A stretch of DNA of 64,000 nucleotides from an uncultured Dorea sp. GTDB lineage: Bacteria; Bacillota; Clostridia; Lachnospirales; Lachnospiraceae. Both the position numbers and the translations under genes were made by a program. Of this stretch, positions 1 through 8,674 are shown one piece after another. The stretch spans positions 50,580 to 114,579 of the forward strand of contig CAJUMF010000008.1 in assembly GCA_910586965.1 (NCBI GenBank), given 5' to 3'. The notes below the pieces were generated by a model. The model searched no databases, was not told the origin of the DNA, and was given only the letters and a program-made list of their open reading frames with translations. Numbering within the stretch: the stretch's first letter is position 1; every line of letters starts with the position of its first letter.

Positions 1-833
1 CCGATAATCTGTTTCTGCAGTGCAACGTACAGAACGAGTATCGGAACCACGCACAGTAAAAGTCCCGCCATGATCGTACCGTAATCCGCAGAATACGTTC
101 CATAGAAGCTATATGTAGAAAGAGGAAGTGTTAACAGCTTCTTGTCCGTCAGTACGAGGGACGGCAAAAGGAAATCATTCCAGAATGCCAGCGAGTTTAA
201 GATTACCATCGTGGAGATGATCGGCTTTAACAGCGGCAGAACAATCTTAAAAAATGTCTGTGAATGCGTACACCCATCTATGTAAGCGGCCTCCTCAAGA
301 GCCATCGGCACATTTCCCTTGATAAATCCGTGGAACATGAACACCGACATGGCCATGGAGAACCCGGTATGAAGGAAAATCAACGTAATCCTGTGGTTTA
401 AGAGATTAAGCGTCCCTCCGTAGATGCTCACCAGTGGGATCATGATCGCCTGGAACGGGATGATCATAGATGCCACCATCAGCCCGAACGTAAGCTTTGA
501 GATCCCGTTGTTGTGGCGGACGATATAGTACGCCAGCATCGCTGCAAGAAGAGTTACCAGCACCGTTGCAGATACCGTCACGATCAGGGAGTTCTTAAAC
601 GCATTTAGGAAATCCATCTGGGTATATGCCTTGACAAAGTTGTCAAAGGAAAGCCCCTTGATGGTAAACAGCCAGGAAAACGGGCTTTTGATGATATCCC
701 GCTTCTGCTTCAGCGAGTTGATCACTACCATAATAAACGGGAACATATATGCGATAAAAATAATAATAAGCCCCAGCATCGCAAGTATATTCGTTACTTT
801 TCTTTTTGTTCCTCCGATTGTCGTCTTCTTCAT
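1..833 (-). CDS. Carbohydrate ABC transporter permease, MalG type (3' end outside window)
   Basis: Inner-membrane permease of a sugar importer. The frame is open from an ATG at 833 to the window edge, so the C-terminus is missing. It starts MKKTTIGGTKRK, has several hydrophobic segments, and shows the cytoplasmic EAA loop (EEAAYIDGC...LPLLKP) that docks the ATPase. Family members are about 275-280 residues, and about 277 are visible, so little is lost. The start overlaps the stop of the upstream permease by one base (TAATG), which implies translational coupling. No ATPase is in the window. The substrate cannot be read from the sequence. Confidence 0.9.
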   Translation of the reverse strand, partial: MKKTTIGGTKRKVTNILAMLGLIIIFIAYMFPFIMVVINSLKQKRDIIKSPFSWLFTIKGLSFDNFVKAYTQMDFLNAFKNSLIVTVSATVLVTLLAAMLAYYIVRHNNGISKLTFGLMVASMIIPFQAIMIPLVSIYGGTLNLLNHRITLIFLHTGFSMAMSVFMFHGFIKGNVPMALEEAAYIDGCTHSQTFFKIVLPLLKPIISTMVILNSLAFWNDFLLPSLVLTDKKLLTLPLSTYSFYGTYSADYGTIMAGLLLCVVPILVLYVALQKQII

Positions 834-1705
834 TATGCTTCCACCTCCTGCCTCTTTGTCAGGTATACCTGAATACCGCTGATACATGCAACAATGATGA
901 ATAAGATCAATGCCTCAGACTGGCCCACGCCAAACTGCCTTGAAGTAAATGCTTTCTCGTACACGTGCATCGCTGCCATCTCCGTCGTCCCGTAAGGCGC
1001 ACCTGCGGTTAATGACAGGTTCACATCATACACCATAAACGCCCGTGACAGCGTAAGGAACAGACAGATGGTGATGGAGGACATCATAAGCGGCATGATG
1101 ATACTCTTTAATTTCACAAATCCTGATGCCCCATCGATACTTGCCGCTTCCATCACATCCTCGGAAAGCCCCATAAAACCTGCCACATAAATCAAGATCA
1201 TGTAACCGGAGAGCTGCCATACGGACACAACTACCAGCGCGATAAATGCATTGGTCGGATCAGACAGCCAGGACACTTCAAAAAGTTTCCACCCGGTACT
1301 CTCGCCGATGCTCACGAATACTCTGGAAAATACAAACTGCCAGATATAACCAAGCACAATGCCGCCGATCAGGTTCGGGGTAAAGAATCCTGCCCGGAAG
1401 AAATTCTCTCCCTTCATCCCCCGTGTCAGCAAGTATGCGATGGCAAAAGCCAGCACATTTACGATGATAACAACAAAGATTACATATTTGAATGTCAGAA
1501 GAAGGGAAGTCCAGAACTGTCCGTCTTTCACCACTCCTCCGAAATTTTTAAATCCTACAAAATTCTTAACCTGAGCCACACCGTTCCAGTCTGTGAATGT
1601 CAGGTACACACCATAGATAAACGGTACGATGACAACTGCAAAGAAGCAAAACATTCCCGGTAATGCAAACATGCAGAAATCTTTCCCATTATTTTTATTT
1701 CTCAT
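833..1705 (-). CDS. Carbohydrate ABC transporter permease, MalF type
   Basis: First permease of the importer, 290 residues, which is normal for the family. It has six likely membrane segments and an EAA loop (EAASIDGASGFVKLKSIIMP) around residues 185-205. It lies 15 bases downstream of the binding-protein gene, with an AGGAGG site just upstream, and is coupled to the next permease. It should form a heterodimer with that MalG-type subunit. The substrate is unknown. Confidence 0.93.
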   Translation of the reverse strand: MRNKNNGKDFCMFALPGMFCFFAVVIVPFIYGVYLTFTDWNGVAQVKNFVGFKNFGGVVKDGQFWTSLLLTFKYVIFVVIIVNVLAFAIAYLLTRGMKGENFFRAGFFTPNLIGGIVLGYIWQFVFSRVFVSIGESTGWKLFEVSWLSDPTNAFIALVVVSVWQLSGYMILIYVAGFMGLSEDVMEAASIDGASGFVKLKSIIMPLMMSSITICLFLTLSRAFMVYDVNLSLTAGAPYGTTEMAAMHVYEKAFTSRQFGVGQSEALILFIIVACISGIQVYLTKRQEVEA

Positions 1706-1720
1706 ATTCTGCTCCTCCTT

Positions 1721-3094
1721 TTATTCCTGTTCCGCCCAGTAATCCTGGATTGACTTTATCAGCTCATCCCTGTCGCTCCTTCCGGCGAGATATTTCTGCA
1801 TCGCCGCGCCAAGCACTGCCCAGTGGTCATTAGGTACGATCACAGATGCGCTGAATGCCTTTCCTTCATGCACTTTTTCATAAAGATCCCGGCTTAAAGG
1901 GTCAGCTGGCTCATAAGGATTGTTCTTAAACGGTGGGATGATATTGCAGGTTTTTACCATCATCTGCTGCCCAATCTCGCTGTACACCATCCAGCTTAAG
2001 AACTGTTTTCCTGCCGCCTGCTCTTTTTCCGTGGCAATCTGGCGGTCAACCATCACCTGCTTGGACGGCGCACCCTGAATCATCTGGTTGGCAAAATCAT
2101 TTTTGTCATTGTTCATAAAATAGGGGAGGAAGCCATATTCGTCCGTCTCCTCGGCTCCTGCCTCTGAAAGATTCGGCCATGCCCAGTTCCCATTGAACCA
2201 GAATGCTGTCTTTCCGTCTGCCAAGTCGATGGCCATCTCGTCATAATCTGCTCCGAGGGGGTCTCCCTTCGCCACATTGTATTCCTTAAGTACATCGAAG
2301 ATATCCAAAAATTCTGACATCCTTTTGTAAGAAGCAAGGTCAAGCTTCCCGGCCTTAATCTCCTCCACTGCCTCCTGCGCTCCCGCAGAGGTTCCGTCGT
2401 AAGTCTCATAGATGTACTGAAGATGATGCGCGCCCAAAGACCAGTCTTCCTTCGCCATAGACACGGGCTTTTCGATGCCCTTGTCCACCAGCCGGTCAAG
2501 GAGAGCCTTAAACTCGTCCAGTGTTGTGACAGATGCCGGGTCAAATGTTTCTCCAAGGGCTTTTTCAATCACTGCCTTGTTGTAAATAATCCCTCTTCCT
2601 TCGATACACAGCGGAAAGCTGTATATTTTTCCGTTAAGCTCTGTCGTGTACCCTTCCGCTTCAGCAATCCATTTTTCATCCGTAAGGTCAACAGCCTTTT
2701 CCTCAGCCAGTGCGATAACATCCGTGGTGTCCAGAATCGCAATTGTAGGCGGATTCCCTGAATTGTACAGACTGATCATCTTCGTGTAGGGTGAATCATC
2801 GCTCACCGGCATAACCTCTACATGTACGCCCAACTTCTTCTCGTACTCAGTCCCCATCTCTTCAAGTGCCACCTGAATCTCCGCTTTCGTATTGAGAAGC
2901 GTGATGTTCGTGCCGTTAAGAGAAGCATCATACTCGAAAGTATCTGTAGATGTGTCGATGGGCACCTTCTTTTCCTCCTCATTCGGGTCGTCAGGATCAC
3001 TGGCAAAGCCGAACCTGCAGCCCGTCAGCATCGTCACCGTCAGCGCTGTAACAAGCACAGATGATACAACCCTCGCCATGACTTTCTTTCTCAT
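1721..3094 (-). CDS. Extracellular solute-binding lipoprotein of a sugar ABC importer
   Basis: 457 residues with a lipoprotein signal peptide: a basic start, a hydrophobic core and a lipobox LTGC around residues 23-26, so it is anchored outside the membrane. An acidic linker (DPDDPNEEEKK) precedes a family 1 binding-protein fold that captures a carbohydrate for the two downstream permeases. It is the first gene of the operon, with AGGAGG upstream. The promoter at 3161-3189 and a perfect palindrome at 3131-3150 indicate repression by the divergent LacI-family gene. The ligand cannot be assigned. Confidence 0.92.
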   Translation of the reverse strand: MRKKVMARVVSSVLVTALTVTMLTGCRFGFASDPDDPNEEEKKVPIDTSTDTFEYDASLNGTNITLLNTKAEIQVALEEMGTEYEKKLGVHVEVMPVSDDSPYTKMISLYNSGNPPTIAILDTTDVIALAEEKAVDLTDEKWIAEAEGYTTELNGKIYSFPLCIEGRGIIYNKAVIEKALGETFDPASVTTLDEFKALLDRLVDKGIEKPVSMAKEDWSLGAHHLQYIYETYDGTSAGAQEAVEEIKAGKLDLASYKRMSEFLDIFDVLKEYNVAKGDPLGADYDEMAIDLADGKTAFWFNGNWAWPNLSEAGAEETDEYGFLPYFMNNDKNDFANQMIQGAPSKQVMVDRQIATEKEQAAGKQFLSWMVYSEIGQQMMVKTCNIIPPFKNNPYEPADPLSRDLYEKVHEGKAFSASVIVPNDHWAVLGAAMQKYLAGRSDRDELIKSIQDYWAEQE

Positions 3095-3130
3095 GAATCA
3101 TTCCTCCTGTTCTTTTTGTATTGTAACCGG

Positions 3131-3150
3131 TAAAGTAACCGGTTACTTTA
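3131..3150. promoter_or_regulatory. LacI-type operator, perfect 20-bp palindrome
   Basis: TAAAGTAACCGGTTACTTTA is self-complementary with the central CG typical of LacI-family operators. It lies just downstream of the -10 box of the binding-protein promoter, where a bound repressor would block transcription. Confidence 0.85.
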
Positions 3151-3160
3151 TGGTGATTCC

Positions 3161-3189
3161 ATCATAGCACTGAATCGCTCATCCGTCAA
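3161..3189 (-). promoter_or_regulatory. Promoter of the sugar importer operon
   Basis: On the minus strand TTGACG (3189-3184) and TATGAT (3166-3161) are separated by 17 bases, a near-consensus housekeeping promoter. Transcription runs into the operator at 3131-3150 and then the binding-protein gene. Confidence 0.8.
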
Positions 3190-3254
3190 TTATGAAAAAC
3201 ATTTTTGTGAAATGTGTCTGATTCCTGGTATTCCAACTTGTATACCTTTCACAA

Positions 3255-3276
3255 AACCGGTTACTTAACCGATTAC
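3255..3276. promoter_or_regulatory. Second LacI-type operator region
   Basis: AACCGGTT at 3255-3262, followed by the related TAACCGATTA at 3267-3276, shares the core of the 3131-3150 palindrome. It lies just upstream of the candidate lacI promoter, so it could mediate autoregulation or looping with the other operator. Confidence 0.65.
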
Positions 3277-3279
3277 TCA

Positions 3280-3308
3280 TTGCCCCCATTTCCGATTTTT
3301 GCTATACT
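3280..3308 (+). promoter_or_regulatory. Candidate promoter of the lacI-family gene
   Basis: TTGCCC (3280-3285) and TATACT (3303-3308) are separated by 17 bases and lie about 45 bases before the start codon. The -35 box is imperfect. Confidence 0.5.
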
Positions 3309-3353
3309 GATATCAACTTAAACTTTAGACTATTCATTAAGAAAGAGGCAGCT

Positions 3354-4388
3354 ATGGGCAAGAAACAAAACGTAACCTTCAATGACATTGCAAAATATAC
3401 AAATTTTTCAAAGACCACCATCTCCAGATATTTTAACAATCCTGATTCCCTTACTCTTGAAAATCAGGAGATCATCGCCAGAGCGCTGGTTGACTTAGAT
3501 TATAAAGAAAATAAAGTGGCGCGCATCCTCGCCAACGGAAAGACTGAATTTATCGGGGTCATCGTCCCTAACCTGTTCCTCCATTACTACTCAGAGATGT
3601 TAGATAAGATCCTCTCCACCTACGAACAGTTCGGCTACAAATTCCTCGTTTTTATCGGCAATGATGATGAGGAAAATGAACGCAGGTACATCAAGGAACT
3701 CCTAGCCTACAAGATTGAGGGGCTGATCATCTTAAGCCACACGACCCCTTCTAAGGAGCTTGCTGCCCTTAACCTCCCCATCGTGACCATCGAACGGGAG
3801 GACAGATACGTGTGCAGCGTCAACACCGACAACTATATGGGCGGCTACCAGGCCACCAGCCTTCTTGCGAGACACAATTGCGATGTATTCATCCACATCA
3901 ACTCCTCCTCCGATAAAAATGTCCCTGCTTACGGGCGAATCAAAGGTTTTTTAGATGTCTGTACAGAAAAAGACCTCACTCATGAGTTAATCCTGAAAGA
4001 GATGGGAAACAGCTACGAATCCCTGCAGGAACATCTTTCAGCGATAATCTGCCATCTGGAGCAAAAATATAAAAGACAGAAAAAGGGAATCTTTTTATCT
4101 AACGATACCCAGGCCAATGTATTTTTAAATCTCCTGATAAGAAAGTACAGCTCTCTTCCGGATGATTACCTGATCATCGGCTTTGACAATTCGCCCATAT
4201 CCAGGGAAGCCGTGCTCCCCATAAGCACCATGGGCCAGCAGATTGATAAGATTGCTTACGAAGCAGTAAGCCTGCTCGTGGAGCAGATGGATGAGCGAAA
4301 AAAAAGAAGACCGGTTCCTCTAAAAGAGCCGGTCCATAAGGTGATAACTCCAATATTGCTGAGAAGAGAGACTACTGAGAAAATCTAA
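3354..4388 (+). CDS. LacI-family transcriptional regulator
   Basis: 344 residues. The N-terminal helix-turn-helix (residues about 6-33, VTFNDIAKYTNFSKTTISRY) and hinge helix (NKVARILANGKT) are typical LacI features. They are followed by a periplasmic-binding-protein-like effector domain. AAAGAGG precedes the ATG. It is divergent from the sugar importer operon, and AACCGGTT operators lie between them, so it most likely represses that operon and releases it on binding a sugar. Its 3' end overlaps the convergent dehydrogenase gene by 17 bases, so the two operons meet tail to tail without a spacer. Confidence 0.93.
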   Translation: MGKKQNVTFNDIAKYTNFSKTTISRYFNNPDSLTLENQEIIARALVDLDYKENKVARILANGKTEFIGVIVPNLFLHYYSEMLDKILSTYEQFGYKFLVFIGNDDEENERRYIKELLAYKIEGLIILSHTTPSKELAALNLPIVTIEREDRYVCSVNTDNYMGGYQATSLLARHNCDVFIHINSSSDKNVPAYGRIKGFLDVCTEKDLTHELILKEMGNSYESLQEHLSAIICHLEQKYKRQKKGIFLSNDTQANVFLNLLIRKYSSLPDDYLIIGFDNSPISREAVLPISTMGQQIDKIAYEAVSLLVEQMDERKKRRPVPLKEPVHKVITPILLRRETTEKI

Positions 4389-5415
4389 CTCCCAGTTTTA
4401 CACTGCTGGAAGGGTTCTGCTCAATTGCCATATAGGCATCCGCTGCCTCCTGAAGCGGCACCACCGGGTCAACGATATTCTCGCATTTGATTTTCCCTTG
4501 TTTCAGCATCTCCCAGCATGTTGCGCAGATCCGGTCAAAATCCCATCTCGGATGTTCCCGGTTTGGCTCGCTGCATGATCTGGACAGTAGTATATTAGGC
4601 TGATTAAAATGCGCTTCTCTGCCCAAGTTTAAGCCGCCCAGACATTCATGGTACCATCCTACAACGGCCAGATTCCCATTATATGCGATTCCCCGGATTG
4701 CCTGCTGGAGCGCATGATAATTGGCACTTGTCTCAATGATGACATCGGCTCCCCGGTTATCGGTTGCCTTTTTAATCTCAAGCCCTACATCGACGGCTGC
4801 GGAATCCAGCGCTAAGTCGGCCCCGTTCTCCAGTGCCACCTCACGTCTCTTTTTAATCGGATCGCACACAATGACTTTCGCCGCTCCTGCAAGGCGCGCA
4901 AGCTGTGCGGCTATCAGCCCGATTGCGCCCAGTCCTGATATGACCACATTGTCTCCTACTCTCACCTGTCCGTCGCGGATCCCCCCAAGGGCAAACTGCG
5001 CCGGGTCATAGCATACCGCCTCTTTCCAGGTCATATTTTCTGACATCCGAAGCGCCTCGTTCTGTTTTAATGTATGTGTACTCTTAAACGGCCCGTATCC
5101 GGCGATTCTGTCGCCGATGGAAAACCCGGAGACTTCTTGACCGATTTCAATGATATTGCCTACCCACATATTTCCCGGGCGCATAAAATACGGTTTTTCG
5201 GCTGCCTCCCTGCTTGGGAGGAATAGTTTTAGCTCCTCGTCGAATACATTTTCCAGAAACGGGTCTTCTCCCCTGAAATGAGTAAATTCCGTTCCGTGTT
5301 TTGCCGCCGCAAAGACTACCTCTGTCCGTATCTCATCGCTCATAAGCGGCGCATCCTCATATTCCCTTAAAATTGCTTTTCTTGGTTCTGTTGATACTAC
5401 CTCTGTTTTCTTCAT
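4372..5415 (-). CDS. Medium-chain dehydrogenase (MDR family) lacking the catalytic zinc site
   Basis: 347 residues with an N-terminal GroES-like domain and a Rossmann domain with GLGAIG at residues 161-166 and an acidic residue after strand two (VCDP), which favours NAD. Family members that use catalytic zinc have Cys near residue 38 and a GHE motif. Here those positions read AAKHGTEF and WVGNIIEIG, so the catalytic zinc ligands and the structural four-cysteine lobe are absent. It is the last gene of the alpha-galactosidase operon, 16 bases after the Gfo/Idh gene, with AAAAGGAG upstream. It probably oxidises or reduces a sugar or polyol intermediate. Its substrate is unknown. Confidence 0.8.
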   Translation of the reverse strand: MKKTEVVSTEPRKAILREYEDAPLMSDEIRTEVVFAAAKHGTEFTHFRGEDPFLENVFDEELKLFLPSREAAEKPYFMRPGNMWVGNIIEIGQEVSGFSIGDRIAGYGPFKSTHTLKQNEALRMSENMTWKEAVCYDPAQFALGGIRDGQVRVGDNVVISGLGAIGLIAAQLARLAGAAKVIVCDPIKKRREVALENGADLALDSAAVDVGLEIKKATDNRGADVIIETSANYHALQQAIRGIAYNGNLAVVGWYHECLGGLNLGREAHFNQPNILLSRSCSEPNREHPRWDFDRICATCWEMLKQGKIKCENIVDPVVPLQEAADAYMAIEQNPSSSVKLGVRFSQ

Positions 5416-5431
5416 ATACCTGCTCCTTTTT

Positions 5432-6433
5432 CTAATTTATTAAAACGGTTTTTCCATCCTGCCCGGAAGATTCCACTACCGCACTGACAAACCGCAGGCC
5501 CTCATATCCTTCCCGGACATCTGCCACTGCCTTATGTTTTCTCAGAACCGCACCGATAAAGTAACAGTCCTCCTCATAAGTACAGTCCGTATCTTCTGCT
5601 ATTTCCACTGTTTCTGCCGTATCTCCGTCTGTAAATGTAAATACCGCATGGTTCTGGTCTGTAAAATCCGCCGTCATATTCTCGCATATAACACGGAATC
5701 TCGCATTCCACTGATTTTTTACCGAACAATTCGAGCCGCAGACCGAACCAAGCGCCCCGCTCTCAAACCGGATGCTGCATACGCTCGTGTCCTCCACGGT
5801 ATATCCCTCCACCTGCGCATGACACAGATTGGCTGTGTAACCATTAACAAAAGACGCCCTGCCCATCAGATACAGCCCCATATCATAGAGATGGATGACT
5901 TGTTCAAACACCTGCCCGCCGCACTTTTTCACGTCTCTCCACCACGGGCCGTGAAGACTGTTGCACTCATAATCCGCCATGTAAAGCGTCGGTCTTCCCG
6001 CCCTGCCGCTGTCCATATATTCTTTGAATTTTTTTACCGCGCTCCCGAAACGCATCTGATACCCCACCTGTGTAACAATCTTGTTTTTCCCGGCAATTTC
6101 TGCCATGGCTTTCCCCCGCTCCGCCGTGAGAGCTATTGGCTTTTCAATAAAGATATGTATCCCTTTTGCTGCCGCTCTCTCAAATTGTCCGTCATGTGCG
6201 AAGGGGGGCAGGCAGATATATAAAACATCTATCCGCACCTCATCAAGCATCCGGTCAAAATCATCATATACCATACAGTCCAGATGATTATCTTCGGCAA
6301 ACTGCCTGGCATCATCCACAGGATTGGAACAGAGCGCTGCAAGCTCTATATTCTCCATTCTCATGAGGCTTTTAGCATGTCCTCTCCCCATATTTCCCAT
6401 GCCAAGTACAGCCGCTTTTAATACTTTTTCCAT
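5432..6433 (-). CDS. Gfo/Idh/MocA-family oxidoreductase
   Basis: 333 residues. The N-terminal Rossmann fold has GMGNMG (residues about 11-16) for NAD(P), followed by the family signature EKP (about 97-99) whose lysine is catalytic. The C-terminal alpha/beta domain binds the sugar. These enzymes oxidise or reduce hydroxyls of sugars, inositols or glycosides. It lies between the GH4 alpha-galactosidase and a second dehydrogenase in one operon, so a redox route on the imported glycoside is likely. The exact substrate cannot be read from the sequence. Confidence 0.88.
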   Translation of the reverse strand: MEKVLKAAVLGMGNMGRGHAKSLMRMENIELAALCSNPVDDARQFAEDNHLDCMVYDDFDRMLDEVRIDVLYICLPPFAHDGQFERAAAKGIHIFIEKPIALTAERGKAMAEIAGKNKIVTQVGYQMRFGSAVKKFKEYMDSGRAGRPTLYMADYECNSLHGPWWRDVKKCGGQVFEQVIHLYDMGLYLMGRASFVNGYTANLCHAQVEGYTVEDTSVCSIRFESGALGSVCGSNCSVKNQWNARFRVICENMTADFTDQNHAVFTFTDGDTAETVEIAEDTDCTYEEDCYFIGAVLRKHKAVADVREGYEGLRFVSAVVESSGQDGKTVLIN

Positions 6434-6463
6434 ATTCCGATTCCTTTCTATGTAATTTTTAAC

Positions 6464-7786
6464 CTACTTATACTCCGGCATCCATCCTCTGTGAGCCTCT
6501 AACATCTCGTCACACATCCGGCGTATCTCATCCATGGAAAGTTCCGCTGCCGTATGCGGGTCCATCATAGCTGCCATATAAAGGTCTTTTTTTCGTTTCG
6601 TCTTCGCCGCACGGATTGTAAGTAGCTGCACATTGATGTTTGTCCGGTTTATTGCGGCACACTGCTCCGGAAGATTTCCTACATAACAGGGATGGATTCC
6701 CGCCCGGTCAACCAGACATGGCACCTCCACACATGCATTTGGCGGAAGGTTTGGGATCAGTCCATTGTTCCTGACATTTCCATGGATACGGTAAGGAATA
6801 TCGTTTTCCATAGCATTGATAATAAATGACGCAAATTCCCGGCTCTTTTCATGTGTAAGCTTTTCATTATTCACAAGTTCTGCGCGCATCTTTTTCCAAT
6901 CCTCAATCTGGGTAACACACCGCCTCGGGTATTCATCCAGCGGAATGTTATAGCGCTCAATCAGCTCCGGATATTTTCCCTTGATAAACCAGGGCGTATA
7001 CTCTGCGTTATGCTCGGAGGACTCCGTGATGTAATAGCCGAACCGGAGCATCATCTCATACCTCACCCGGTCCCAGTCTGCATCGTAAGCAGCTTCTCCT
7101 GAAAGGAACTTTGCAGCCCTCCTCTTAATCTCCGGATAAAGGTCTCTCCCTTTCCCATCCTCTACCTTCAAAAGCCACGCCTGATGATTGATACCTGCAA
7201 TCTCCCACTTCGTCTCCGGCACAAGCTCCTCCATATCAAGTGCCTTAAATAACTGAGGAATACACACTTGTACACTGTGACACAGCCCTACCGTCTGAAT
7301 ATCCGTAAAGGTCTGCAGATATCCTGTAAGCATAGCCATAGGGTTCGAATAATTGATGAACAGTGCCTCCGGGCAGACCTCTTTCATGTCCGCCGCAAAT
7401 TCTTCCAGGACAGGGATTGTCCGAAGTGCCCGAAAGATACCCCCGATTCCTAGCGTGTCTGCGATCGTCTGCCTGAGTCCGTATTTTTTCGGAATCTCAA
7501 AATCCGTGATGGTACACGGGTCATATCCCCCCACCTGGATTGCGTTCACCACATATTTTGCACCTCTAAGCGCCTCTTTTCTGTTCAGACTCGCATCAAT
7601 CCTTATGCTTCTCCCGACATTCGCCGACAAATTTTCAAGCATCATCTTTGAATCCTCAAGACGCACCGGATCTATATCGTGCAGAGAAATCTCAAGATCC
7701 TTGATTTCCGGCGTCAGGATACAGTCTCCCAACACACTCTTGGCAAAAATTGTACTTCCTGCGCCCATAAAAGCTATTCTCGGCAT
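6464..7786 (-). CDS. Glycoside hydrolase family 4, probable alpha-galactosidase
   Basis: 440 residues, the usual GH4 length. The NAD-binding start GAGST (residues 8-12) and the conserved NYSNPM (145-150) are present. The metal-site motif CHSV (169-172) and GINH (198-201) supply the Mn ligands. In this family CHSV marks MelA-type alpha-galactosidases; CHEV and CDMP belong to other specificities. GH4 enzymes work by NAD-dependent oxidation at C3 followed by elimination, in the cytoplasm. It sits downstream of a three-component sugar importer that probably delivers its substrate, for example melibiose- or raffinose-like galactosides. Confidence 0.9.
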   Translation of the reverse strand: MPRIAFMGAGSTIFAKSVLGDCILTPEIKDLEISLHDIDPVRLEDSKMMLENLSANVGRSIRIDASLNRKEALRGAKYVVNAIQVGGYDPCTITDFEIPKKYGLRQTIADTLGIGGIFRALRTIPVLEEFAADMKEVCPEALFINYSNPMAMLTGYLQTFTDIQTVGLCHSVQVCIPQLFKALDMEELVPETKWEIAGINHQAWLLKVEDGKGRDLYPEIKRRAAKFLSGEAAYDADWDRVRYEMMLRFGYYITESSEHNAEYTPWFIKGKYPELIERYNIPLDEYPRRCVTQIEDWKKMRAELVNNEKLTHEKSREFASFIINAMENDIPYRIHGNVRNNGLIPNLPPNACVEVPCLVDRAGIHPCYVGNLPEQCAAINRTNINVQLLTIRAAKTKRKKDLYMAAMMDPHTAAELSMDEIRRMCDEMLEAHRGWMPEYK

Positions 7787-7831
7787 AGCAAAAATCTCCT
7801 CTCGTTTAAAGTTTGTCCTGGTGTAGCCACA

Positions 7832-8674
7832 TTACCCTTTCAGCCCCGTTATCGTAATTCCTTCGATAATATGTTTCTGAGCGAACAGATACACAACCAG
7901 CACCGGTATGATAGATATGGTAGACGCCGCCATAATAAGAGACCAGTCCACCGTATATTTCCCTTTGAACATGTTTAACAGCAACGGAACCGTGAACTTA
8001 TCCTGGGAATTTAAAAAGATAAGCGGCGTATAAAAGCTGTTCCAGTTCCACATAAATGAAAATATCCCAAGGGATGCCAACGCCGGTTTGATCAGCGGTA
8101 TGATAATGCGGAAAAAGATAGAACCGTAATTCGCACCGTCAATAATCGCCGCCTCTATAAGCTCATCCGGCAGCGCCATAATAAACTGCCTGCACAAAAA
8201 TACCCCCATTGGCATATAAGCAGCCGTCATCAAAATAATAGACAGATGCGTATCAATAAGATTCAGCTCACTGAAGATCAAAAACAACGGAATGGAAATC
8301 ACCGTGTAAGGCACCATCATCACCGCGATAAAGCCGCCGAATACAACATTCGAACCCCTGAATTTGAGTTTCCCCAGCGCGTAACCCGCCATTGCAGAAG
8401 TTAAGACCTGCCCCGTCACATTGATAACGGCCAGCTTCAAACTGTTAAAATACGCCTTGTCGAAAGGCAAGTCTGTAAGCGCCTTTTTATAATTCTCCCA
8501 GCGAAATGTCTTTGGAATTAGGCTTGGTGGATACGCAAACGCTTCCTCGGCCCCCTTGAGGGAAGTGGATATCATCCAAAGAAACGGAAAAATCGCCAGA
8601 GCAGCCATACTGATCAGGATAATCTGTATCAACACATGATAAATCTTTTTCTTTGTTTTCTGCAAATCTTCCAC
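7832..8674 (-). CDS. Carbohydrate ABC transporter permease, MalG type
   Basis: 280 residues, six predicted membrane segments, and an EAA loop (EAAIIDGANYGSIFFRIIIP) around residues 178-197 that contacts the ATPase. It starts one base after the stop of the MalF-type partner and ends 45 bases before the GH4 gene. It pairs with the 8675-9559 permease and the 9586-10872 binding protein. No ATPase gene is nearby, so a shared MsiK-like ATPase encoded elsewhere is likely. Confidence 0.93.
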   Translation of the reverse strand: MEDLQKTKKKIYHVLIQIILISMAALAIFPFLWMISTSLKGAEEAFAYPPSLIPKTFRWENYKKALTDLPFDKAYFNSLKLAVINVTGQVLTSAMAGYALGKLKFRGSNVVFGGFIAVMMVPYTVISIPLFLIFSELNLIDTHLSIILMTAAYMPMGVFLCRQFIMALPDELIEAAIIDGANYGSIFFRIIIPLIKPALASLGIFSFMWNWNSFYTPLIFLNSQDKFTVPLLLNMFKGKYTVDWSLIMAASTISIIPVLVVYLFAQKHIIEGITITGLKG

